The notes below the pieces were generated by a model. It had not been told where the DNA came from, searched no databases, and saw only the letters and a list, made by a program, of their open reading frames with translations. Made by a program: the position numbers and the translations under genes. DNA of 39,279 bases, from positions 1 through 39,279 of the forward strand of contig CASEYC010000023.1 in NCBI GenBank assembly GCA_949292025.1, written 5' to 3'. Each line of letters opens with the position of its first letter. Position 1 is the first letter of the stretch. Shown here in pieces: positions 14,856-23,606 of the stretch. This stretch comes from an uncultured Bacteroides sp. GTDB lineage: Bacteria > Bacteroidota > Bacteroidia > Bacteroidales > Bacteroidaceae.

Positions 14856-15953
14856 TTACAACTCCTCTTCTGCATTGTCCAGTTTCAGTTTGTCACTGTC
14901 ATCACGCTTCTCGTAATATTGCTTGCGCAAGGGATTGGCGTGCGCCTCCTTATCGCGTTGGCGGTTGCGGAAGACATCAATAGCCACATACACGGCTTGA
15001 CGGAAAGAATCCTCCGAAGCAATGCCTTTGCCGGCAATGTCGTATGCCGTGCCGTGGGCGGGCGATGTGCGCACGATGGGCAATCCAGCGGTAAAGTTCA
15101 CTCCTTCATCCATGGCCAATGCCTTGAACGGCGCCAAACCTTGGTCGTGATACATGGCCAAAATGCCATCAAAATGAGTAAAATTGCTCGAACCCATAAA
15201 GCCGTCTGCCGGATAAGGGCCATAGCACAATACGCCTTTTGCCGCCATCTCCTTCATGGCAGGAATGATGATTTCCTCTTCCTCCGTGCCCAGCAAGCCT
15301 CCGTCTCCGGCATGGGGGTTCAGCGAAAAGACTGCAATGCGGGGGGCACTGATGCCAAAATCCTGCTTCAAGGAGCGGTTGAAAATAGTAAGTTTTTCCT
15401 TTATCAATTCTTTAGTCAAAGTCGAAGCAATCTGGCTGACAGGGATATGCCCCGTCACCAACGCCACACGGAAATCTCCTTTCATCAATATCATCAATGC
15501 CTTGTCCCCATTGCCCAGACGTTGCTCGATATATTCCGTATGGCCGGGGAAATCGAATTGCTCGGAGTGGATGGTATGCTTGTTAATGGGAGCCGTGACC
15601 AAGGCGTCAATCAATCCTTCCTTGTAATCGGCCACCGCTTGCTCCAAAGCATCCAGCGCGGCTTTGCCAGCTCCCATATCAGCCTTGGAGAACTCCACTT
15701 TCACTTCATCATCCGTGCAATTCACCACGCTCAAGCGTCCGTGCGCGGCTTCGGAAGCCGAAGTTATGATGCTGAAATTGGTAGACAAATCCATTGCCTT
15801 GCGATGATAAGCCGCCACCTTGGGCGAACCGTAAATCACCGGCGTACACAAATCCAACATCATGGGGTCGGAAAAAGTCTTCAGGATAACTTCGTATCCC
15901 ACACCATTTATATCACCCTGCGTGATGCCTATTTTTATCTTATTATCTTCCAT
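14856..15953 (-). CDS. pdxA: 4-hydroxythreonine-4-phosphate dehydrogenase
   Basis: A 365-residue enzyme of the DXP-dependent pyridoxal phosphate pathway. It oxidises 4-phosphohydroxy-L-threonine to the amino ketone used by PdxJ. Landmarks are KIGITQGDINGVGYEVI, LVTAPINKHTIH, FPGHTEYIE, FSLNPHAGDGGLLG and ILAMYHDQGLAPFKAL, which contain the metal- and substrate-binding His and Asp residues. The last 30 or so residues are a charged tail. It is followed 5 bp later by the sigma-54 activator and preceded by a DUF4837 gene. It supplies the cofactor used by MetY and Kbl encoded elsewhere in the window. Confidence 0.94.
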   Translation of the reverse strand: MEDNKIKIGITQGDINGVGYEVILKTFSDPMMLDLCTPVIYGSPKVAAYHRKAMDLSTNFSIITSASEAAHGRLSVVNCTDDEVKVEFSKADMGAGKAALDALEQAVADYKEGLIDALVTAPINKHTIHSEQFDFPGHTEYIEQRLGNGDKALMILMKGDFRVALVTGHIPVSQIASTLTKELIKEKLTIFNRSLKQDFGISAPRIAVFSLNPHAGDGGLLGTEEEEIIIPAMKEMAAKGVLCYGPYPADGFMGSSNFTHFDGILAMYHDQGLAPFKALAMDEGVNFTAGLPIVRTSPAHGTAYDIAGKGIASEDSFRQAVYVAIDVFRNRQRDKEAHANPLRKQYYEKRDDSDKLKLDNAEEEL

Positions 15954-15962
15954 ATCTTACTC

Positions 15963-17009
15963 TTATTTAATGTTCATTTCCTTTATTCCTATTGTATCTG
16001 CCTGTCCTACTCCGGGCAACATGAGGGTATAGAGCGATGCCTCCAACTGCCGCACCAGATTGCGCTTCAGACGTCCGGGTGCATAGACAAAAATCTCGCT
16101 CGCCACAATCCGGCGGTTCACCTCGTCTACCCGTACATGCGACACGAAAGGACCTCCCATGAAGTCTCCCTGCACGCGCCATAATCCACGGACTTCCCAA
16201 GCAGGCTGTCCTTGCACGGTTATCGGACGGACATCGGTCAGGAGTGAATCTGTCACCATATACATCCCCTCGCGTGCACCAGACATATTGGCCTTCATCA
16301 CCGAGTCGCGCTTATGGATAAAACCAGATTTTGTGAATGCATCCGCACCCGTATAAGGAAAAGCGTACATCACAAAATTCTCATCCACGGAAGCGCCGTT
16401 GTTACCCGCCCAAAGAAAGTCCTTGCCTGCTTTATAAGAAGCCAGCTCGGCGGGTATCCATACCATGCATCCGAACATCTCTTCCGCCAACTTCCCGATA
16501 TGCCGATTATGATTTTCCGCCAACCACGTTATCCGGCGTTGCCGCTCTGCCTGCGTGAAGCAATCAAGGATATCCTCCCGACGCTGCTGCACAAAACGGA
16601 CAAAGGAAGCTTCATCCGGAGCCTGTATGGCCAAAACGGCTTGCGGAAACGCATACACATCCTCTGTATAAGCCCATGACGCCTGCGCAAAATGTATGCT
16701 GTCCACCTGCACCACCAGAATATTCCGCACTAACTTCAAGATGGCATCGAAATGGCGCGGCGAAGCATACATAAGCCTGAATGCACGCTCTGCCTGTGGC
16801 AATCCTGGCATATCCTCATCCAACACTTCAAACAAGGCACGACCCGCCGGACGATTCCATAAGCCCGAATCGGCCACGACCAACAGCTCGTAAGGTCTCC
16901 CTGTTGATGTAGGAGTCAACCAATCTTGCTTACCCGATCCGCACGAAGCGAACAGGCATCCAAGCACGCACAACTTCATCCATACAAAACTACGAAGAAT
17001 GGAGAACAT
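15963..17009 (-). CDS. DUF4837 family lipoprotein
   Basis: A 348-residue lipoprotein. The longest frame begins at a TTG at 17018; I use the ATG at 17009, and the ATG at 16979 (MKLCVLGCLFASC) is equally possible. Either leaves the lipobox FASC, with lipidated Cys23 from the chosen start. The body matches DUF4837: TGRPYELLVVADSGLW, FVMYAFPYTGADAFTKSGFI and EVRGLWRVQGDFMGGPFVSH. No function is established. It lies between rlmN and pdxA in an apparent operon; the link is probably transcriptional, not functional. Confidence 0.82.
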   Translation of the reverse strand: MFSILRSFVWMKLCVLGCLFASCGSGKQDWLTPTSTGRPYELLVVADSGLWNRPAGRALFEVLDEDMPGLPQAERAFRLMYASPRHFDAILKLVRNILVVQVDSIHFAQASWAYTEDVYAFPQAVLAIQAPDEASFVRFVQQRREDILDCFTQAERQRRITWLAENHNRHIGKLAEEMFGCMVWIPAELASYKAGKDFLWAGNNGASVDENFVMYAFPYTGADAFTKSGFIHKRDSVMKANMSGAREGMYMVTDSLLTDVRPITVQGQPAWEVRGLWRVQGDFMGGPFVSHVRVDEVNRRIVASEIFVYAPGRLKRNLVRQLEASLYTLMLPGVGQADTIGIKEMNIK

Positions 17010-17036
17010 CTGCCACAACAGGGTTGATAATTTATA

Positions 17037-18071
17037 TTAATTCCGTTCATTTTCTTCCATCTTGGCCGTAGACAACATGCCACATGCCGCAAATATGTCT
17101 TCGCCCCGCGACGCCCGTATGGTGGTAAATACGCCATGCGAAGTCAAATAATCACGGAAAGCGGTCATTTCCTCCACCGTGCACCCTTGCAAATCCACAC
17201 CGGGTATGGCATGGAAACGAATCAGGTTAATCCGGCAATCCAATCCCCGAAGCAACTTGACCAATTCGCGTGCATGGAGAGGCGAATCGTTGACGCCCTT
17301 GAACAGGATATATTCGAAGGACAACCGGCGTTGCTTGCTGAAATCATAATTCCGCAAAAGATCAACCACTTCGGTAATGGAAAAAGCCTTCTCGGCAGGC
17401 ATCAATTCGCGACGTTGCTGGGGAATAGGCGAATGAAGACTGACCGCCAAATGGCAATCCGTCTCCTCGATGAAACGCCTCAATCCCTTACGAAGTCCTA
17501 CGGTAGACAAAGTCACCCGCTTAGGGCTCCACCCATAACCGTATGGAGCTGTCATTATCTCCAAAGCCTTCAACACCTCGTCCAAATTGTCCAAAGGTTC
17601 ACCCATGCCCATCATGACGACATTGGTCAAACGATCGCGCTCGGGCAAGGAATTTATCTGATTGATGATTTGCCCGGCGGTCAGATTGGCAGAAAAGCCC
17701 TGCTTACCGGTCATGCAAAACTTGCAATTCATTTTACACCCCACCTGCGAGGATACGCAAAGGGTTGCCCGGTCGTGGTCGGGGATGAAAACAGCCTCCA
17801 CAAAATGCCCCTCGCCTATCTGATACAAATACTTCACGGTACCATCGACAGAGCGCATGGCATCCACGGGAGAGGCAGCACCCACTTCGCAAGTTTCCTT
17901 CAACAACTCTCTGTGTTTCAAGGAAAGGTTGGTCATCTGGTCAATGTCCGCCACCTTCTTGTCATAAAGCCACGAAGCGATTTGCCTGGCCGAAAAAGCC
18001 GGCATCCCGAGCGAATTTACCAACGATTGCAATTCGTCAAGCGTCAAACCTAAAAGGGCTTTCTTTTGCAT
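17037..18071 (-). CDS. rlmN: 23S rRNA A2503 / tRNA A37 methyltransferase RlmN
   Basis: A 344-residue radical-SAM enzyme that methylates C2 of A2503 in 23S rRNA and of A37 in some tRNAs. The iron-sulfur ligands are Cys112, Cys116 and Cys119 in CKMNCKFC. The methyl-carrying cysteine is Cys330 in RGEDIFAACGM and the resolving cysteine is Cys105 in RATLCVSSQ. MGMGEPLDNLDEV and LSTVGLRKG are also present. The enzyme is cytoplasmic. It heads the seven-gene minus-strand run rlmN to secG and has a well-formed promoter at 18101-18130. Confidence 0.95.
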   Translation of the reverse strand: MQKKALLGLTLDELQSLVNSLGMPAFSARQIASWLYDKKVADIDQMTNLSLKHRELLKETCEVGAASPVDAMRSVDGTVKYLYQIGEGHFVEAVFIPDHDRATLCVSSQVGCKMNCKFCMTGKQGFSANLTAGQIINQINSLPERDRLTNVVMMGMGEPLDNLDEVLKALEIMTAPYGYGWSPKRVTLSTVGLRKGLRRFIEETDCHLAVSLHSPIPQQRRELMPAEKAFSITEVVDLLRNYDFSKQRRLSFEYILFKGVNDSPLHARELVKLLRGLDCRINLIRFHAIPGVDLQGCTVEEMTAFRDYLTSHGVFTTIRASRGEDIFAACGMLSTAKMEENERN

Positions 18072-18100
18072 GGTCTTCCTTTTTTCTCATAAATGAAGTG

Positions 18101-18130
18101 CAAAGATAAGAATAATGGCGCATAAGTCAA
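18101..18130 (-). promoter_or_regulatory. Promoter of the rlmN-secG operon
   Basis: On the minus strand TTG (18130-18128), exactly 19 bp, then TATCTTTG (18108-18101): a complete Bacteroides -33/-7 promoter, 29 bp before the rlmN ATG. Confidence 0.75.
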
Positions 18131-18141
18131 CCACTCGAAAG

Positions 18142-18172
18142 AAAAAAGGTGCCCTGTTTCCAAGGCACCTTT
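18142..18172 (-). terminator. Terminator of the ppiD-like gene
   Basis: AAAGGTGCC (18145-18153) and GGCACCTTT (18164-18172) form a 9-bp stem. On the minus strand it is followed by TTTTTTC. It lies about 60 bp after the ppiD-like stop and just before the rlmN promoter. Confidence 0.85.
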
Positions 18173-18232
18173 CATCAATATATACTATATCCGCTATGTA
18201 ACAAGGAGTTACTACATTACTTAACCGGGCAT

Positions 18233-20374
18233 TTAGAAGAACAAATAACGCGTGTCCTTCACGTCAGCCTTCAGGTAAAGGTCATTCAGCAACTGGCTGG
18301 CCAGACGGGCGTGCATGGAGGAGAGCGAGTTCATTTCGTTTTCTTCGTTGTACTCCTCATTCAGTTTGTCTTTGGCATAGGATTGCAGAACAAAGACACC
18401 GGCATTTCCCTTCAAAGGCTGGCTCAATTGGCCTTGTTCACCCACCGAAGCATAAGCACCAACCAAAGGTTCGCTGCTACGCAAAGCAGGCACGTATGCG
18501 GGTGCGGCAAAGGTCACGTGCTTCACGGAGTCGCTCACCGCATTGGCCATAGCTTTATACTGGTCGAGCGAGGAAGCGCCCGCTGCCTGCATATCGGCCA
18601 TAATCTTTTCGGCTTTCTTGTCGCGGATGAGTTCGAGGCGAAGCTGATTCTGCACGAGTGCGAAGGGACGATAGCCTTCGGGGATGACAGCAGAAAGGCC
18701 TACCATCAACATGTGGTCATTGTCGCCACACTCAATCAATCCGGACACTTCACCCGGCTCGGCGTTGAAGGCCCAACGCAGGGCTTCCTTCGTGTCGCGG
18801 ATGCCGCCAATGCCGTGTTCGGCACTACTCAGGTCATTGCGCTGGAGGAGACGATAGCCGGCATCCTCAGCATTGGCCACCATCTTCTCATACGTATTGT
18901 TGGTAGCAATGAACTGGCTGAAGTCATTGTATGCCTTGTTGTATGTTTCCTTGCTGAATTCTACCACACGCTTCACCACGGCCACCTTATACTTATCCTT
19001 GGGAGCCTTCTTGTCCATCACTTGAAGAATCACGTTGGCCTGGCCAAGCGCGAGATTCTGTACATCCTTTTCCTTGCCGGAGATGATGGCATTAATATAT
19101 TTCAGGTTATCGCTATCAATGGAGGCCCCTTCGTAGTTGGCAGAAGAAATCCAAACGGGTTCGCCCGTCTGTCCATACTTCTTGGCCAATTCAGCGAAAT
19201 CGGCTCCGCCTTTGAGAGCGGTGCAGATGCTATCGGCCAGCTGAGCGGTCTTGGCAGGCGTCTCGGCCACCACCTGAATCTGACGATATTGCACAGAGTC
19301 GGGCATAGAAGCCTTGGCCAATTTCTTGAACGCATTCAAAGTATTGTCCGTGGCATTGTAGTAAGGACCAAAGACATCACCCGTAGATACAGAGTCGAGG
19401 CGTGCCACCACGTCAGAAGGAAGGGTGCGCGTCGTGTAATACAAATCTACATAAGACACGTCCGAACCCGTGGAACGCACGAAGGTGGCATAGTCAGAAA
19501 CCTTGTCCCCGTTCATTTGGGCAACGTATTCTTCCATCTCCTTTTGGAGGGCAGCGCGGTCTTCATCGCTAGCAGTCACCTGCACGTCAATATAGCTGAT
19601 GTTGCGGGTTTCCACGTATTGCTTGTATTGCTCCTTCTTCTGGTCGTATGCCTTGCGCACATCATCGTCGGAGACGTTCACCAAAGAGTCGGACACCGAC
19701 GAATAAGGCACGGCAGCCAAGAGAAGGTCTGACTGATTGACGCGGGCATCAAAAGAATTCTGAGCCTCAACAGGGTTGGAGATAAGCGCATTGGCCACAA
19801 GCGACATGTACTTCTCGCGCAGGCGGGTCTGAACAAGGGTCTTCTCGATGAAAGACCAATAGTTATAGAGCTTCTGGTAATACTCAGCGTATTCAGCAGG
19901 CATTTGCGCCTGGCTCATGCGGGAATATTCAACGAGGAACTTGTTGAGCATATCCCTGTCGAAAGCACCCGTCTGGGGATTGCGGAAAGGCAAACCCTGA
20001 AGCAAAGGATGCGTACCGGCGTTGATGATGGCCTGCAACTCAGCATCGGATACTTCCAAACCCAGTTCACGGGCTTCTTTCTCGACGAGTTTGTTCTCCA
20101 CATAGGTGCGCCACACCTCGTCTTGCAGACGGTTAATCTGCTCTTCGGGCAATGAATTGACGTTGCTGGACATCTTCACCACCTCGGTGTATTCTTCCAC
20201 CAATTCTTGATATTCCTGGGCGGAAACTTTCTCCCCGTCCACTTCTCCTACGTTTTGCGTCCGGTGGGGTTGCATCACTTGCCAGGCATCACCTGCTATA
20301 AATGCGAACAACGCCAAACCGACCGCGATCACCAATAAGGGTCCTTTCGACCGAATCTTCTGTAATGTTGCCAT
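18233..20374 (-). CDS. ppiD: PpiD-like periplasmic chaperone (SurA_N plus degenerate parvulin domain)
   Basis: A 713-residue protein anchored by one N-terminal helix (about 13-30) with the rest in the periplasm. A SurA_N-type domain follows (about 35-230, including EVWRTYVENKLVEKEARELG and FRNPQTGAFDRDMLNKFL). A parvulin-like domain begins near residue 362. In active parvulins the first strand usually contains a His (RHILV); here it reads R364-Q365-IQV, and only DFAELAKKYGQTG is well kept, so isomerase activity is doubtful. E. coli PpiD is likewise described as a chaperone near SecYEG without PPIase activity. It follows the CBS gene but has its own leader of about 120 bp and a terminator. Confidence 0.85.
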   Translation of the reverse strand: MATLQKIRSKGPLLVIAVGLALFAFIAGDAWQVMQPHRTQNVGEVDGEKVSAQEYQELVEEYTEVVKMSSNVNSLPEEQINRLQDEVWRTYVENKLVEKEARELGLEVSDAELQAIINAGTHPLLQGLPFRNPQTGAFDRDMLNKFLVEYSRMSQAQMPAEYAEYYQKLYNYWSFIEKTLVQTRLREKYMSLVANALISNPVEAQNSFDARVNQSDLLLAAVPYSSVSDSLVNVSDDDVRKAYDQKKEQYKQYVETRNISYIDVQVTASDEDRAALQKEMEEYVAQMNGDKVSDYATFVRSTGSDVSYVDLYYTTRTLPSDVVARLDSVSTGDVFGPYYNATDNTLNAFKKLAKASMPDSVQYRQIQVVAETPAKTAQLADSICTALKGGADFAELAKKYGQTGEPVWISSANYEGASIDSDNLKYINAIISGKEKDVQNLALGQANVILQVMDKKAPKDKYKVAVVKRVVEFSKETYNKAYNDFSQFIATNNTYEKMVANAEDAGYRLLQRNDLSSAEHGIGGIRDTKEALRWAFNAEPGEVSGLIECGDNDHMLMVGLSAVIPEGYRPFALVQNQLRLELIRDKKAEKIMADMQAAGASSLDQYKAMANAVSDSVKHVTFAAPAYVPALRSSEPLVGAYASVGEQGQLSQPLKGNAGVFVLQSYAKDKLNEEYNEENEMNSLSSMHARLASQLLNDLYLKADVKDTRYLFF

Positions 20375-20436
20375 TTTTTAGTTAAAATGAATTTTATAAT
20401 TTATTACTTGTTTTCTATGCTTCTCAAATTAGGGCA

Positions 20437-20444
20437 CGAAGATA
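20437..20444 (-). promoter_or_regulatory. Possible -7 element for ppiD
   Basis: TATCTTCG on the minus strand is one base from TAnnTTTG and lies 62 bp before the ATG. The surrounding gap is AT-rich. No good -33 element is seen, so the gene may also be read from the upstream operon. Confidence 0.35.
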
Positions 20445-20498
20445 CAAAAAATGCAAATACGCTTCTACTTATTCGCAAAAAAATTGCATCCAACAGGC

Positions 20499-21419
20499 TC
20501 ATTCCGTGACTTTGAGGCGTACAAGCTCGATTTTCGTGGCCGTCAGACGCAGTATCTTGAAGTTATATCGTCCGATGGCAACGACCTCATGGGGCTTGGG
20601 AAAATTCTGATACCTGCTCAATATCAGCCCGCCTATGGTCATATAATCATCCGACTCGGGCAAATCCAAGCCGAAAGTTTCATTCACCTTGCTTATCTCG
20701 AGGCGTGCGGAGAGGACATACTCTGCCGGTGCCACTTGCTTGCAGATGTAGGAGACGTTGTCATGTTCATCCTCGATGTCGCCCAGGATTTCTTCCACAA
20801 GATCTTCCAACGAGACGATGCCGGATGTCCCTCCAAACTCGTCCACTACCACGGCCAGCGTCTTCTTCTGCTGCATGAAGAGCTTCATCAGATTGCGGGC
20901 GGGCATGGTTTCGGGCACGATGGGTACTGGCTTGACACACTCTCTCCAGTCGGGCGGATTGCGAAACATCTCGGAGGAATGTATGTATCCCACCACATTG
21001 TCTATATTGTCCTCATAAACAATAATCTTGGACAAGCCCGATTCGACAAAAAGCCCTTTCAACTCCTCCAAGGTCTGGTCAACGCCGATGGCCACCACCT
21101 CCGGACGAGGCACGATGCAATCGCGTATCTTGACATTGGAAAAATCCAAGGCATTTTGATATATCTGCACCTCGGTATCCATATTCTCTCCCTCCATCAT
21201 CCGCGCACGAGACGCCGCCCTGAGCCGGCAAAACAACCGGGGGAGAAACTCGCACACCAAGAACGTAAGGACAGACGCCACGAACACCTGTATCAATATC
21301 AACACAAAAGGACTGGCCAAAATGCGCGGAGGAAGCATCTTATCCAAGACACACACGCTTGCAAGCGTGATGCACACCAGCAAAAGGGCTTTCAACACCC
21401 GCCACGCCAACTTGTTCAT
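20499..21419 (-). CDS. CNNM/CorC-like CBS-domain protein with shortened membrane domain
   Basis: A 306-residue protein from the ATG at 21419, which overlaps the lptC stop (ATGA). The longer frame begins with TTG inside lptC and is rejected. Two CBS domains lie at about 95-215 (VKIRDCIVPRPEVVAI, SKIIVYEDNIDNVVGYIHSS, VVVDEFGGTSGIVSLEDLVE), followed by the CorC_HlyC transporter-associated domain (LSARLEISKVNETF, DDYMTIGGLILS). Usual relatives have a membrane CNNM domain of about 190 residues. Here only two hydrophobic segments (about 7-25 and 34-55) remain, ending CEFLPRLFCR, reminiscent of the CNNM motif GEFLPK. It may be a regulatory remnant or a natural short form; transport is uncertain. 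Confidence 0.82.
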   Translation of the reverse strand: MNKLAWRVLKALLLVCITLASVCVLDKMLPPRILASPFVLILIQVFVASVLTFLVCEFLPRLFCRLRAASRARMMEGENMDTEVQIYQNALDFSNVKIRDCIVPRPEVVAIGVDQTLEELKGLFVESGLSKIIVYEDNIDNVVGYIHSSEMFRNPPDWRECVKPVPIVPETMPARNLMKLFMQQKKTLAVVVDEFGGTSGIVSLEDLVEEILGDIEDEHDNVSYICKQVAPAEYVLSARLEISKVNETFGLDLPESDDYMTIGGLILSRYQNFPKPHEVVAIGRYNFKILRLTATKIELVRLKVTE

Positions 21420-22090
21420 AAGGCCTTCCTCCTTGCTAACGGGGTTCGTGCGGGAGCCACGCAAAGCGTCTCCGCAGGGATGGGTTCGAGGGTATCGGCA
21501 GGCAACGAATCGGACGGGATGGAATCGGAGACGGAAGCCTCTTGTTCATCCACGTAGAAAATGCCCTCCGGCTTATGGATGGTATAAACGGTCATCTCCT
21601 GATTGGATTCGAAGCCGCGCCCCGTGATGATGCGGTCGGGTTGCTCGATGCGGATGAATTGATCTGACCATACACGCCCCTTGCGTTGATCCCAATAGAG
21701 GAGGTCGGTATCGAACTTCTCCCCCTTGAGATTTTGGATATGGACGTTGCGCATGAGTTTCCACAATTCCTCCTTATTATAAAAGTAGGCGGTATCGGCT
21801 TCTATGCTTGCCTCTATTTGGAAAAGGGTGTCGAATTTCTCCAGATAAACCCCTTTTTCAAAAGCCCAATGAGGCGGATTCTTCCGGTCGAAAACCTTCC
21901 ACTCTTCCGTCTTGATGCGATAGCGTATGAGGCCGGAGTCAGAGATGAGCGTGGTGACGCCCCGCGTATCCATCACAGGCAGGGAATCCCGCTCGGTGAT
22001 GGCTTCCCCCAGCTGCTTGTCGCGCCCCGAGCAAGAAGCCAGCAAAAGCGCCAAGAGCAAAAAGACGGCCAACTTGTTCACTATAGTCAT
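21416..22090 (-). CDS. lptC: LptC-like LPS export lipoprotein
   Basis: A 224-residue protein from the ATG at 22090 (the longer frame starts at TTG). The signal ends in the lipobox LLASC (Cys20), which is usual for the Bacteroidota LptC instead of the membrane anchor seen in E. coli. The LptC beta-jellyroll core is recognisable: TTLISDSGLIRYRIKTEEW, FEKGVYLEKFD, IEADTAYFYNKEELWKLMRN and RVWSDQFIRIEQPDRIITG, then GRGFESNQEM. LptC passes lipopolysaccharide from LptB2FG to LptA. The last 45 residues (about 180-224) are a low-complexity Ser/Pro-rich tail. It follows the outer-membrane protein gene and is coupled to the CBS gene. Confidence 0.86.
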   Translation of the reverse strand: MTIVNKLAVFLLLALLLASCSGRDKQLGEAITERDSLPVMDTRGVTTLISDSGLIRYRIKTEEWKVFDRKNPPHWAFEKGVYLEKFDTLFQIEASIEADTAYFYNKEELWKLMRNVHIQNLKGEKFDTDLLYWDQRKGRVWSDQFIRIEQPDRIITGRGFESNQEMTVYTIHKPEGIFYVDEQEASVSDSIPSDSLPADTLEPIPAETLCVAPARTPLARRKAL

Positions 22091-22120
22091 ATCGCAGAAA
22101 GTCTTCTCCAACCCGAATCC

Positions 22121-23383
22121 TTAATCCACCTTACGCTTGAAGAACCAACGCTCGTTGAAGGTGATGCCCAAGCAGATGCGCAAGGTGTTCTCGTCGAGGA
22201 AGTTGGCTTTAGCACCTTGGGTGCGGACGTATTGTCCGGAGATGCTAACCATGGAGCGCGTGCGGGGCACGGGCAAGCCGAAACCGACCGTGACTCCATA
22301 CTCATCCGCCGCACGGACGCCTTCTATCTTATAATAAGGTTTGGAAATGAAAGCACCCACACGGTACTTGACGTGCGACAAATAATTGCGCCCCCTGGGA
22401 TTGGGTATCATCTCTGCACCCAAGGAAAAGCGCGTGCGCCGACAGAAGGCATCCTTGTTCCCTTCGTATGCAGCATCTTGCCAATTTTGCGACATGAAGT
22501 CGGCAGCCAACGTAAGACGCTGGTCATAGGCGTATGCCAAACCCACACCCAACGTGGAAGGCAGGTCGTAATGTCCGGGCACCTCTTGCTGACTATAGGA
22601 AGCATTGGCGTCGGTGCCTGTCTGGCGGTATTCGTAGGCGCTATGGTTCATCTCGTGTCCGGGCGAGTAAACGGCACCCAAAGTGAGGGCGTTCTTTTTC
22701 CCAAGATTGATGGTGTATTGGGCGCCCAAATCCAACTTCCACGTCTTGACATCCACCTCATTATTAATAATAGTGGCAAACTTCGTATTGTCGTAGGGGA
22801 AACTGAGGGTGCGCGTGCGGGTCACGGAGCCCCAGAAGAAGGAGATATTGGCACCCAAAGAGAATCCTTTGAACAGCTTGAAGCCTCCTCCCAGATAGAT
22901 TTGGTGCAAGCCACCGTCGCCCGTATATTGCACGGCACTGGAGGCTTCCTGAGTTTCAGTATCCTCATAATACTCGCTGATATTGTACCCCACGTTGGCG
23001 TATGGCAAAAGACCGAGGCTGACACCTGCCCAAGGAGCCACGCGGAATTGCATCGTGATGTAGTCGAAGCTGGAGTTCTTGGCGTTCAGCTTCTGCGTCC
23101 CGTTGCTGAAATTCGTATTTTGCAACGAAATGCCTCCGTCGAAAATGAAAGTCAGCGAATCCACGGCGGAGTAAGAAGCGGGATTGGCGGAATTGACGTG
23201 CAACGGGTCGCGCAAGGCGTATGCCGTGCCACCCATGGCGCGGCTGTTGGCCGAGCCGATTTCCGCCAGTTGGCCATAGCCATAGCGGGTGTAGGGAGAA
23301 TTCGTATTGTTCTGTGCGACAGCCATCCCGACCCCTGTCGTGGCCAAGAGCGCTGCAACGAGCGTGCGTCTGAGTTGTATCAT
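22121..23383 (-). CDS. Outer-membrane beta-barrel protein, FadL-like
   Basis: A 420-residue protein from the ATG at 23383; the longer frame begins at TTG. It has a signal peptide ending AVAQ and then NNTNSPYTRYGYGQL, a Bacteroidales hallmark, followed by RAMGGTAYALRDPLHVN, SANPASYSAVDSLTF and alternating strands throughout (FKLFKGFSLGANISFFWGS, LTLGAVYSPGHEM). The pattern resembles FadL/OmpP1-type barrels, which carry hydrophobic molecules, but no substrate can be assigned. It lies before lptC on the same strand, as in other Bacteroides genomes as I recall them, so a role in the LPS or envelope context is likely. Confidence 0.78.
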   Translation of the reverse strand: MIQLRRTLVAALLATTGVGMAVAQNNTNSPYTRYGYGQLAEIGSANSRAMGGTAYALRDPLHVNSANPASYSAVDSLTFIFDGGISLQNTNFSNGTQKLNAKNSSFDYITMQFRVAPWAGVSLGLLPYANVGYNISEYYEDTETQEASSAVQYTGDGGLHQIYLGGGFKLFKGFSLGANISFFWGSVTRTRTLSFPYDNTKFATIINNEVDVKTWKLDLGAQYTINLGKKNALTLGAVYSPGHEMNHSAYEYRQTGTDANASYSQQEVPGHYDLPSTLGVGLAYAYDQRLTLAADFMSQNWQDAAYEGNKDAFCRRTRFSLGAEMIPNPRGRNYLSHVKYRVGAFISKPYYKIEGVRAADEYGVTVGFGLPVPRTRSMVSISGQYVRTQGAKANFLDENTLRICLGITFNERWFFKRKVD

Positions 23384-23434
23384 CGATATATGCAAAACTG
23401 TTTCTTTTTTTCGTCTTCACATGAAAACTGCCTG

Positions 23435-23465
23435 CAAAGATGACACTTTTTTGCGTTTGTATCAA
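23435..23465 (-). promoter_or_regulatory. Probable promoter of the OMP-lptC-CBS unit
   Basis: On the minus strand TTG (23465-23463), 20 bp, then CATCTTTG (23442-23435), one base off TAnnTTTG, 52 bp before the ATG. Confidence 0.5.
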
Positions 23466-23471
23466 AAGAAA

Positions 23472-23519
23472 ATCCCCGTTAAGCCGTTAAAAAAATCAAA
23501 ACACGGCGTTAACGGGGAT
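23472..23519 (-). terminator. Long hairpin downstream of kbl
   Basis: ATCCCCGTTAAGCCGT (23472-23487) pairs with ACGGC-G-TTAACGGGGAT (23503-23519), a 16-bp stem with one bulged base. On the minus strand it is followed by TTTCTTTT. A second hairpin, GTTTCGCG (23537-23544) with CGCGAAAC (23580-23587), lies between it and the kbl stop. Confidence 0.7.
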
Positions 23520-23606
23520 ATTTTAAGGCGGGAAAAGTTTCGCGAAAGCACCGCCTATGTTTGGCGAAAACGATGCCTCCGCGAAACAATGCCGAGGGGA
23601 AGCCTG

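Noticed and set aside
18149-19732. Long antisense reading frame (527 codons) over the ppiD-like gene
   Set aside because: No recognisable domain, starts inside the terminator, and mirrors the codon pattern of the real gene.
22091-22111. Upstream start of lptC
   Set aside because: The codon at 22111 is TTG; the ATG at 22090 gives a typical lipoprotein signal.
21686-23443. Long antisense reading frame (585 codons) over lptC and the outer-membrane protein
   Set aside because: No domain, spans two real genes and their intergenic gap.
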